Positions 1 to 5,885 of a DNA stretch of 5,885 nt are shown here, in pieces. The first letter of the stretch is position 1. Each line of letters begins with the position of its first letter. Below the pieces are notes generated by a model. It was not told where the DNA came from and did no database searches. It saw only the letters and a program-made list of their open reading frames with translations. This DNA comes from Candidatus Arcticimaribacter sp. UBA7428. Lineage in GTDB: Bacteria; Bacteroidota; Bacteroidia; Flavobacteriales; Flavobacteriaceae. Made by a program: the position numbers and the translations under genes. The DNA is taken from positions 57,868-63,752 of the forward strand of contig DLQQ01000086.1 in NCBI GenBank assembly GCA_002477625.1. Reading direction: 5' to 3'.

Positions 1-23
1 AGTACCCAAATCTGTTTCTTTTC

Positions 24-360
24 ATGAATGACCTGCAGCTCATACCCGACATCCATCGACCACAAAATATTTTCAAAGCAACCTTTGCTTATGATTGGGA
101 GTTAATTGCCTTTATAAAGTCGAACAACGAAGTGCGTTGGAGTCAAATGCTCCAATCAGGGTATTTCTCAAAAAAAGATAAAAAATCATCCAACCTTATT
201 TCTAAAAATGAGATAACAAAACGCATCGGACAACTTCAAGCGCTATTGGGGCACGGAAGTAGCATAACAACTGAAATTTACACCCATGTCACTAAGAAAA
301 GGGTTTGTATGCCTAAAAAGTCTTTTTGACGCATTAGAAATTGAAAAAAGTAATAGGTGA
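24..360 (+). pseudogene. Decayed tyrosine recombinase (integrase) with internal deletion and frameshift
   Basis: Remnant of a site-specific tyrosine recombinase of the kind carried by Bacteroidetes mobile elements. Residues 1-50 resemble the N-terminal DNA-binding arm of such enzymes: an 'HR.QN' segment at 11-15, 'F.YD.ELI' at 21-28, and 'VRWSQ' at 37-41. Sequence then jumps within about 20 residues to the end of the catalytic domain: 'LLGHGSS' at 74-80 and 'TTEIYTHV' at 82-89, where His77 and the nucleophile Tyr86 are expected. The catalytic Arg, Lys and HxxR motifs are absent, so roughly 200 or more residues are missing against a usual length near 300-400. After 'THVTKK' the open frame runs into unrelated residues and stops at 329. 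Skipping one A in the A-run near 297-300 restores a typical integrase tail ('GFVCLKSLFDALEIE') ending at TGA 358-360. ATG 24 is a plausible start, but the frame is open to the window edge. It cannot be an active recombinase. Family assignment is by motif recognition only. Confidence 0.7.
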
Positions 361-535
361 TATTGCTTGTGGATAAATCAAATGTTATTCTTTGAGCTCC
401 AAACTCTCTTTCTAAATACCATGCTAAACCGCCGTCTTCCCAATGGTCATGATAGGCTTTAGAATAGGATTCGATACAAAGAGCAGCCAACTCTGATTTA
501 TCTTTTACAGACGCTTTCTTTAATTTAATTTCCAA
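278..535 (-). pseudogene. Truncated GNAT-family N-acetyltransferase (N-terminal part only)
   Basis: The first 60-65 residues look like the start of a GNAT acetyltransferase: a beta strand 'IKLKKAS' at 3-9, helix 1 ('SELAALCIESYSKAY' at 14-28), then a 'HWEDGGLAWYLEREF' segment at 31-45 and a 'DLSTSNITYYF' strand at 53-63. GNAT enzymes transfer acetyl from acetyl-CoA to an amine; the substrate here cannot be guessed. The acetyl-CoA-binding motif (R/QxxGxG/A) and the rest of the roughly 150-180-residue fold are missing. After about residue 63 (near position 347) the frame continues as antisense of the integrase remnant and stops at 278, so that tail is probably meaningless. The apparent start is a TTG at 535-533, with no ATG nearby in frame, so the start codon may itself have decayed. 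It begins 26 bp after the DUF962 gene on the same strand, suggesting a former two-gene unit. Function is probably lost. GNAT assignment is by pattern recognition. Confidence 0.62.
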
Positions 536-561
536 ATCAAAATTACCATTGGTGTCACACC

Positions 562-888
562 TCAGTCCTTTGCAGCATCAAAACCCCGTTTTCCTCGGAG
601 AATATCGAAGAACAAGGTGAAGTCGCCCCGTAAGCTCCACAAGGGGTGTTTGAAGGTAGCGGGTTTGTTTTTCTCAAAAAAAGCATGTCCAACCCAAGCA
701 AATCCATAACCGGTTAGTGGGAGTGCAATCCAAAAGCGGGCTTCTTTTTGTGCAAGGAGCAGGAAAACCAAAAGACCCAAGACCAAAAAAGTACCTGTAA
801 AGTGTAGGATGCGGCTGGTTTTATTCTTGTGTTCCGATAGATAGAACGGGTAAAATTCCTTGAAGCTTTTAAAAGTTGAATCAGCCAT
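562..888 (-). CDS. DUF962 / Mpo1-like small membrane protein
   Basis: A 108-residue protein with the pattern of the DUF962 (Mpo1/YGL010w-like) family: 'EFYPFYLSEHKN' at 11-22, 'SRILHFTG' at 25-32, 'GFAWVGHAFFEKNKPATF' at 62-79 and 'HPLWSLRGDF' at 81-90. The conserved polar residues stand out: His20, Asn22, His29, His68, Glu72, Asn74 and His81. Two hydrophobic stretches, about 27-46 and 52-71, predict an integral membrane protein with little else outside the bilayer. Yeast Mpo1 is an iron-dependent dioxygenase in alpha-oxidation of 2-hydroxy fatty acids; whether bacterial members do the same is inference, although the histidines that could bind iron are kept. Length is close to or a little under the small bacterial members. 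Start ATG 888 places the family motif near the N-terminus as expected. It lies beyond the terminator of the polymerase operon and probably uses its own promoter at 904-933. The broken acetyltransferase follows it by 26 bp. Confidence 0.92.
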   Translation of the reverse strand: MADSTFKSFKEFYPFYLSEHKNKTSRILHFTGTFLVLGLLVFLLLAQKEARFWIALPLTGYGFAWVGHAFFEKNKPATFKHPLWSLRGDFTLFFDILRGKRGFDAAKD

Positions 889-903
889 AAAATTAGTTTT
901 TCA

Positions 904-933
904 CTAATGTACCAATTTTTGGCATTAAAGCAA
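904..933 (-). promoter_or_regulatory. Candidate Bacteroidetes-type promoter for the DUF962 gene
   Basis: On the minus strand a TTG at 933-931 is followed after 19 bases by TACATTAG at 911-904. This matches the Bacteroidetes sigma-70-type consensus (TTG, spacer of roughly 17-23, TAnnTTTG) at all fixed positions but one. It lies 15 bases before the ATG at 888 and after the terminator that closes the upstream operon, which is where a promoter is needed. The implied leader is only about 10 nt and no Shine-Dalgarno is visible. The motif is short and AT-rich, so a chance match is possible. Confidence 0.38.
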
Positions 934-967
934 TAGGGTGATAAAATGTGTGGATCGGACTGGAAAT

Positions 968-997
968 AAAAAATCCTCGACATTGCTGTCGAGGATT
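968..997 (-). terminator. Intrinsic terminator of the rpoB-rpoC-DUF3467 operon
   Basis: Perfect 11-bp inverted repeat: arms 972-982 and 987-997, loop 983-986. Read on the minus strand the stem contains CCTCGAC, the loop is GCAA (a stable GNRA tetraloop), and the 3' arm runs into TTTTTT then ATTT (973-964). It begins five bases past the TAA of the DUF3467 gene, so it ends the operon directly after that gene. A shorter T-run on the other side (1000-1004) could give weak termination in the plus direction, but no plus-strand gene needs it. Confidence 0.9.
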
Positions 998-1002
998 GAT
1001 TT

Positions 1003-1314
1003 TTATGCTTCCCCAGTAGGGCCAAAACTTAATGGAATCGGAGGTTGTTCCTGAAATTGAATTTCTCCGTTTGCATTTTCAAAACGCTGAATGTTTTCAC
1101 TCAACGCCTTTTGTAGTCTTTTGGCGTGCTGTGGTGTCAAAATGATTCTAGACTTAACCTTAGCTTTTGGAGCGCCGGGCATCATTGAAATAAAGTCAAC
1201 GATAAACTCAGATACCGAATGGTTGATGATGGCTAGGTTGGAATAGGTTCCCTCTGCCGTAGCTTCATCTAATTCGATATTGATCTTCTGTTCTTCTGTC
1301 TTTGAATCACTCAT
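1003..1314 (-). CDS. DUF3467 domain protein, co-transcribed with rpoC
   Basis: A 103-residue, probably cytoplasmic protein with the full DUF3467 pattern: 'INIEL' at 11-15, 'EGTYSNLAII' at 21-30, 'SEFIVDFISMMPG' at 35-47, 'KVKSRIILTPQHAKRL' at 52-67 and a conserved tail 'IPLSFGPTGEA' at 93-103. No signal peptide or membrane segment is visible, and the first ten residues are polar and probably disordered. The biochemical function of the family is not known to me. The family is commonly found just after rpoC in Bacteroidetes. Here its ATG is three bases after the rpoC stop (TAA-GTT-ATG), so translation is probably coupled, and the operon terminator follows at once. This supports co-expression with RNA polymerase; a role in polymerase assembly or transcription is inference from position only. 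The start is fixed by the closeness to the rpoC stop and by the family N-terminus. Identity of family is confident, function is open. Confidence 0.94.
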   Translation of the reverse strand: MSDSKTEEQKINIELDEATAEGTYSNLAIINHSVSEFIVDFISMMPGAPKAKVKSRIILTPQHAKRLQKALSENIQRFENANGEIQFQEQPPIPLSFGPTGEA

Positions 1315-1317
1315 AAC

Positions 1318-4300
1318 TTATGCTTCTACTTCGGTTTCTTCTTTGTTAATCAACAAGCTAGAATATTCTTCTTTAGAACCTACAATAATATCATTGTATT
1401 CTCTAAGACCTGTACCTGCTGGGATTTTGTGTCCAACAATTACATTTTCTTTCAAGCCTTCTAACGTATCCACTTTACCATTAACAGCAGCTTCGTTCAA
1501 GACTTTAGTAGTCTCCTGGAAGGATGCAGCTGAGATAAACGATTTCGTTTGTAGCGAAGCTCGTGTAATTCCTTGAAGTTCGGGAGTAGCCGTTGCAGAA
1601 TTTGCATCACGTGCAACAACGAGTGCTTTTCCTTCTCTCTTAAGAATTGAGTTCTCATCTCGGAGGTCTCTAGAGGTAATCAGTTGTCCCTCTTTCAAGT
1701 TTTCAGAATCTCCTGCTTCTTCAACAACTTTCTTTCCGAACAACTCATCGTTTTCAGTAATAAAGTCATATTTATGAATCAATTGATTTTCTAAGAAAAT
1801 GGTATCTCCCGGATCGTTGATTTTCACCTTACGCATCATCTGACGTACAACTACCTCAAAATGCTTATCGTTGATCTTCACCCCTTGTAATCGATATACT
1901 TCTTGTACTTCGTTTACTAGGTATTGCTGAACAGCCGATGGGCCTTTAATTTTCAAAATATCAATTGGTGTAATAGAACCGTCCGATAAAGGCATTCCTG
2001 CTTTTACAAAGTCATTTTCTTGAACTAAGATCTGACTAGATAATTTAACAAGATATTTTCTTATGTCTCCAAATTTAGACTCTACAATGATTTCTCGGTT
2101 ACCTCTTTTTATTTTACCAAAAGAAACAACACCATCAACCTCAGAAACTACAGCTGGGTTGGAAGGGTTACGTGCTTCGAAAAGTTCTGTTACACGAGGT
2201 AAACCTCCTGTAATATCCCCAGAACGAGCAGATTTTCTTGGGATTTTTACCAAGATCTTACCTTCTTCTATTTTCTCATTATCATCAACCATGATGTGAG
2301 CACCTACGGGTAGGTTATACGAACGAAGTACGGTTCCTTTATTATCTTGAATCAACAAAGTAGGAATTACTTTTTTGTTTCTAGATTCAGAAATTACTTT
2401 TTCTTGGAATCCGGTTTGCTCATCAATTTCAACTTGATAGGTTACCCCTTGTTCTACATTTTCATAAACAATTTTACCTGTAAATTCAGAAACGATTACA
2501 CCGTTGAAAGGATCCCACTGACAAATCAGATCGTTTTTCTTAACCGTACTTCCATTTTTGATTATCAAAGTTGAACCGTAAGGAATGTTGTTGGTACTCA
2601 AAACAACTTTTGTTTTCTTGTCAACCAATTTGATTTCAGAGGTTCTAGAAATTACAATATTGATTTCATTTCCTTCTGCATCTTTTCCTTTAACTGTTTT
2701 AAGATCTTCTATTTCAGCAACACCGTTGAATTTCACACGCAGTTCGTTCTCTTGAGAACTACCACCTGCTACCCCACCTACGTGGAATGTTCTCAGTGTT
2801 AACTGAGTTCCTGGCTCACCAATAGATTGCGCAGCAACTACCCCAACTGCTTCTCCTTTTTGAACCATTTTACCGGTTGCAAGGTTACGCCCGTAACAGG
2901 ATACACATACACCCTTCTTCGCTTCACAAGTAAGAGGAGAACGAACTTCAACAGATTCGATTGGTAGGTGATCGATACGATCAGCTACTAGGTCTGTAAT
3001 TTCTTGTCCTTCTGGAACAATAACTTCTCCATCCAAAGGATTGATTACATCGAATAAAGCAACTCTACCGCGGATACGATCCGAAATAGGTTCAACAATT
3101 TCTTCATTTTTACGTAACGGCTTCACATCAATTCCTCTTAATGTACCACAGTCAACTATGTTGATGATCACATCTTGAGAAACGTCAACTAAACGACGTG
3201 TTAGGTATCCTGCATCTGCAGTTTTAAGAGCGGTATCCGCTAATCCTTTACGTGCACCGTGTGTAGAAATAAAGTATTCTAAGATCGATAGACCTTCTTT
3301 AAAGTTAGAAAGAATTGGATTTTCAATAATTTCTCCACCTCCAGAAGTCGATTTTTTCGGCTTAGCCATCAAACCACGCATTCCAGTTAACTGGCGAATC
3401 TGTTCTTTAGATCCACGAGCTCCAGAATCTAACATCATGAATACGGAGTTAAATCCTTGCTGGTCTTCACTAATTCTCTTCATCGCTAAGTTCGTTAGGC
3501 GCGAATTGGTGTTGGTCCAAATATCAATGATCTGATTGTAACGTTCGTTGTTGGTAATCAGACCCATATTATAGTTTCCTTTGATACTATCGACAAGCGT
3601 ATTCGCTTCATCAATCAAAGGTTGCTTTTCTGGTGGAATGATAATATCACCTAAACTAAAGGATAGTCCGCCTTTGAAGGCAAAACCATATCCCATGCTT
3701 TTGATTTTATCTAAGAATGCAGCCGTTTCTGGAACACCAGTAACTTTAAGAATCTTTCCAATAATCTCCCGAAGGTTTTTCTTGGTAAGGACTTCATTAA
3801 AGAAACCTGCATTTTCAGGAACTACTTCATTAAACAATACACGTCCAACGGTAGTCTCTATGATTTGGTATTCGATAACACCTTCCTCATTGAAATCTTT
3901 TGCTCTAATCTTAATCGTAGCATTAAGGTCTACTCGCTTTTCGTTGTATGCTATGTGTACCTCCTCTACAGAATAAAAAGTAAGTCCTTCTCCGACTACT
4001 TTATGATCTGGTGTAGAAACACGCGCTTTAGTCATGTAGTATAATCCCAAAACCATATCCTGAGAAGGTACCGTTACTGGTGATCCGTTCGCAGGGTTTA
4101 GAATGTTGTGAGAAGCAAGCATCAATAATTGTGACTCTAATATAGCCTCAGGTCCTAATGGAAGGTGAACAGCCATTTGATCTCCATCGAAATCGGCATT
4201 AAATGCTGTACAAACCAAGGGGTGCAATTGAATTGCTTTTCCTTCGATTAATTTCGGTTGAAATGCTTGAATACCCAGACGGTGTAATGTAGGGGCACGG

Positions 4301-5622
4301 TTCAATAGTACCGGATGACCTTTCAATACGCTTTCTAAAATATCCCAAACAACAGGCTCTTTACGGTCTATAATTTTCTTAGCTGATTTTACTGTCTTTA
4401 CAATCCCACGCTCAATTAATTTACGTGTAATAAAAGGCTTGTATAATTCTGCAGCCATATCTTTTGGAAGACCACATTCAAATAATTTCAATTCAGGTCC
4501 AACAACAATTACCGAACGTGCTGAATAATCGACACGTTTTCCCAATAAGTTTTGACGGAAACGACCTTGCTTTCCTTTCAATGAATCTGAAAGTGATTTT
4601 AATGGGCGATTCGAATCTGTTTTTACAGCCGAAGATTTTCGTGTATTATCAAATAAAGAATCTACAGACTCTTGAAGCATTCGCTTCTCGTTTCTTAGGA
4701 TTACTTCAGGTGCTTTAATTTCTACCAAACGCTTCAAACGATTGTTACGGATAATCACACGACGGTAAAGATCATTTAAATCCGATGTTGCAAAACGACC
4801 TCCATCCAATGGAACTAAAGGACGTAATTCTGGTGGAATAACAGGTACCGCTTTGATAATCATCCATTGAGGAAGATTTTCATTACGTAAATTCGCATCA
4901 CGAAATGCCTCAACAACTTGAAGTCTCTTAAGAGCCTCTGTCTTACGTTGCTTCGAGGTTTCGTTATTTGCTTTGTGACGCAATTCGTACGACAGTTCTT
5001 CTAAATTGATTCTAGAAAGTAAGTCGATCAAACATTCAGCTCCCATTTTCGCAATGAATTTGGTCGGATCTGAAGCATCGAGATACTGATTTTCAACCGG
5101 TAGTTTTTCAAGAGCGTTTAAATACTCTTCTTCCGTAAGGAAATCCATTTTCTGAAGGGATTCTCCTTCTTCATTCTTAGCATCACCTGCTTGAATTACA
5201 ACATAACGCTCATAATAGATGATCATGTCAAGTTTCTTAGAAGGCAATCCAAGAAGATATCCTATTTTGTTTGGTAAAGAACGGAAGTACCAAATATGTG
5301 CAACAGGTACCACCAAGTTGATGTGTCCAACACGGTCTCTTCGTACTTTCTTTTCAGTAACTTCAACACCACATCGGTCACAAACGATTCCTTTGTATCG
5401 GATTCTTTTGTACTTACCACAAGCACATTCAAAATCTTTTACTGGACCAAAAATACGCTCACAGAAAAGACCATCACGTTCCGGCTTGTGCGTACGATAA
5501 TTGATGGTTTCAGGTTTTAAAACTTCTCCACGAGAGCTTCCTAAAATTACTTCAGGAGAAGATAATCCAATAGAAATTTTATTGAATTTTTTTTGAGTAA
5601 CAATTTCGTTATTTCTTGCCAT
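1318..5622 (-). CDS. rpoC: DNA-directed RNA polymerase subunit beta'
   Basis: Complete 1434-residue beta' subunit, which with beta forms the catalytic core of RNA polymerase. In order: N-terminal zinc site Cys66, Cys68, Cys81, Cys84; the '[18 protein letters not shown]' switch region; '[10 protein letters not shown]' from Asn441; the active-site loop 'NADFDGDQ' at 475-482, whose Asp477, Asp479 and Asp481 hold the catalytic magnesium; bridge helix at about 780-815; second zinc site Cys825, Cys899, Cys906, Cys909, spaced exactly as in E. coli; and the trigger helix with Gln940, Leu943, Arg944 and His947. A large insertion at about 952-1128 splits the trigger loop, in the place of E. coli SI3, before '[18 protein letters not shown]' from 1136. 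Length is slightly above the 1407 of E. coli. The start '[20 protein letters not shown]' fits flavobacterial homologues. It follows rpoB by 55 bp and precedes the DUF3467 gene by 3 bp. No frameshift or missing catalytic residue is seen. Confidence 0.99.
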   Translation of the reverse strand: MARNNEIVTQKKFNKISIGLSSPEVILGSSRGEVLKPETINYRTHKPERDGLFCERIFGPVKDFECACGKYKRIRYKGIVCDRCGVEVTEKKVRRDRVGHINLVVPVAHIWYFRSLPNKIGYLLGLPSKKLDMIIYYERYVVIQAGDAKNEEGESLQKMDFLTEEEYLNALEKLPVENQYLDASDPTKFIAKMGAECLIDLLSRINLEELSYELRHKANNETSKQRKTEALKRLQVVEAFRDANLRNENLPQWMIIKAVPVIPPELRPLVPLDGGRFATSDLNDLYRRVIIRNNRLKRLVEIKAPEVILRNEKRMLQESVDSLFDNTRKSSAVKTDSNRPLKSLSDSLKGKQGRFRQNLLGKRVDYSARSVIVVGPELKLFECGLPKDMAAELYKPFITRKLIERGIVKTVKSAKKIIDRKEPVVWDILESVLKGHPVLLNRAPTLHRLGIQAFQPKLIEGKAIQLHPLVCTAFNADFDGDQMAVHLPLGPEAILESQLLMLASHNILNPANGSPVTVPSQDMVLGLYYMTKARVSTPDHKVVGEGLTFYSVEEVHIAYNEKRVDLNATIKIRAKDFNEEGVIEYQIIETTVGRVLFNEVVPENAGFFNEVLTKKNLREIIGKILKVTGVPETAAFLDKIKSMGYGFAFKGGLSFSLGDIIIPPEKQPLIDEANTLVDSIKGNYNMGLITNNERYNQIIDIWTNTNSRLTNLAMKRISEDQQGFNSVFMMLDSGARGSKEQIRQLTGMRGLMAKPKKSTSGGGEIIENPILSNFKEGLSILEYFISTHGARKGLADTALKTADAGYLTRRLVDVSQDVIINIVDCGTLRGIDVKPLRKNEEIVEPISDRIRGRVALFDVINPLDGEVIVPEGQEITDLVADRIDHLPIESVEVRSPLTCEAKKGVCVSCYGRNLATGKMVQKGEAVGVVAAQSIGEPGTQLTLRTFHVGGVAGGSSQENELRVKFNGVAEIEDLKTVKGKDAEGNEINIVISRTSEIKLVDKKTKVVLSTNNIPYGSTLIIKNGSTVKKNDLICQWDPFNGVIVSEFTGKIVYENVEQGVTYQVEIDEQTGFQEKVISESRNKKVIPTLLIQDNKGTVLRSYNLPVGAHIMVDDNEKIEEGKILVKIPRKSARSGDITGGLPRVTELFEARNPSNPAVVSEVDGVVSFGKIKRGNREIIVESKFGDIRKYLVKLSSQILVQENDFVKAGMPLSDGSITPIDILKIKGPSAVQQYLVNEVQEVYRLQGVKINDKHFEVVVRQMMRKVKINDPGDTIFLENQLIHKYDFITENDELFGKKVVEEAGDSENLKEGQLITSRDLRDENSILKREGKALVVARDANSATATPELQGITRASLQTKSFISAASFQETTKVLNEAAVNGKVDTLEGLKENVIVGHKIPAGTGLREYNDIIVGSKEEYSSLLINKEETEVEA

Positions 5623-5630
5623 AACTACCT
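5623..5630 (-). promoter_or_regulatory. Weak Shine-Dalgarno-like site of rpoC
   Basis: On the minus strand an AGG (5630-5628), within AGGTAG, sits five bases before the rpoC ATG. Spacing is right, but the match is only three to four bases. Bacteroidetes initiation depends little on Shine-Dalgarno pairing, so this supports the chosen start rather than proving it. Confidence 0.3.
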
Positions 5631-5641
5631 GTTATTATTTT

Positions 5642-5673
5642 TTTTATAATGATTATAAAAGAAGTGAACTTCT
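5642..5673. repeat. Two abutting inverted repeats in the rpoB-rpoC spacer
   Basis: The first repeat, TTTTATAA-TGA-TTATAAAA (5642-5660), has perfect 8-bp arms around a 3-base centre. The second, AGAAGT-GA-ACTTCT (5660-5673), has 6-bp arms around 2 bases and shares position 5660 with the first. In the rpoB-rpoC transcript the second could form a 5-bp stem with a TTCA loop followed by a short U-run, and the first a weak AU-only stem. They lie five bases after the rpoB stop and about 20 bases before the rpoC start. They could be an mRNA processing or weak attenuation site, or simply AT-rich chance. The repeats are directly visible; a function is not shown. Confidence 0.5.
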
Positions 5674-5677
5674 CTAC

Positions 5678-5885
<208 letters not shown>

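Noticed and set aside
278..345. C-terminal tail of the truncated GNAT frame as real protein
   Set aside because: It is the reverse complement of the integrase end, including its catalytic Tyr codon, and does not resemble a GNAT core.
551..561. Palindrome GGTGT-C-ACACC between the DUF962 stop and the GNAT frame
   Set aside because: The arms are only 5 bp with a one-base centre, so it cannot form a hairpin of note. No second copy or nearby promoter suggests an operator.
714..1025. Minus-strand open frame of 103 codons spanning the DUF3467 end, the terminator and the DUF962 start
   Set aside because: It runs through a strong terminator hairpin and overlaps two clear family genes in another frame. 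Its product has no recognisable motif.
3581..3976. Plus-strand open frame of 131 codons inside rpoC
   Set aside because: It is antisense to well-conserved RpoC coding sequence, shows no recognisable domain, and its low-complexity Ser/Leu/Ile composition is typical of a reverse-complement shadow. The same applies to the plus-strand frames at 1280-1576, 2063-2299, 2347-2574, 4464-4718, 5219-5500 and 5296-5520.

Overview
This window is part of a Bacteroidetes chromosome, almost certainly from the order Flavobacteriales. The RpoC sequence has the flavobacterial form, the base composition is moderately AT-rich, and the rpoC-DUF3467 gene pair is typical of that group. Shine-Dalgarno sequences are weak or missing, and the one plausible promoter resembles the Bacteroidetes TTG / TAnnTTTG type. 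All intact genes lie on the minus strand, so they read from right to left.

The right and central part is the RNA polymerase operon. The last 68 codons of rpoB (beta subunit) are at 5678-5885. A 55-bp spacer with two touching inverted repeats follows, then the complete rpoC (beta' subunit, 1434 residues, 1318-5622). Three bases after rpoC is a small DUF3467 gene (1003-1314). A strong intrinsic terminator at 968-997 closes the operon just past that gene. The layout implies that the DUF3467 protein is made together with the two large polymerase subunits.

The left part is accessory. A gene for a small membrane protein of the DUF962 / Mpo1-like family (562-888) lies beyond the terminator and appears to have its own promoter. 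A GNAT acetyltransferase reading frame (from about 535 leftward) follows it closely on the same strand, but acetyltransferase-like sequence stops after about 63 residues. It runs head-on into a plus-strand remnant of a Bacteroidetes-type tyrosine recombinase (24-360). That remnant keeps the N-terminal arm and the last catalytic motifs but has lost the middle, and it has a one-base frameshift near its end. This is best read as the scar of an old mobile-element insertion that broke the acetyltransferase gene and then decayed.

I see no CRISPR array, tRNA, rRNA or intact mobile element, and no gene-free stretch longer than about 115 bp. Most of the window is housekeeping sequence. I found no convincing new multi-gene system. 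The points most worth following up are the decayed recombinase/acetyltransferase junction and the polymerase-linked DUF3467 protein of unknown function.
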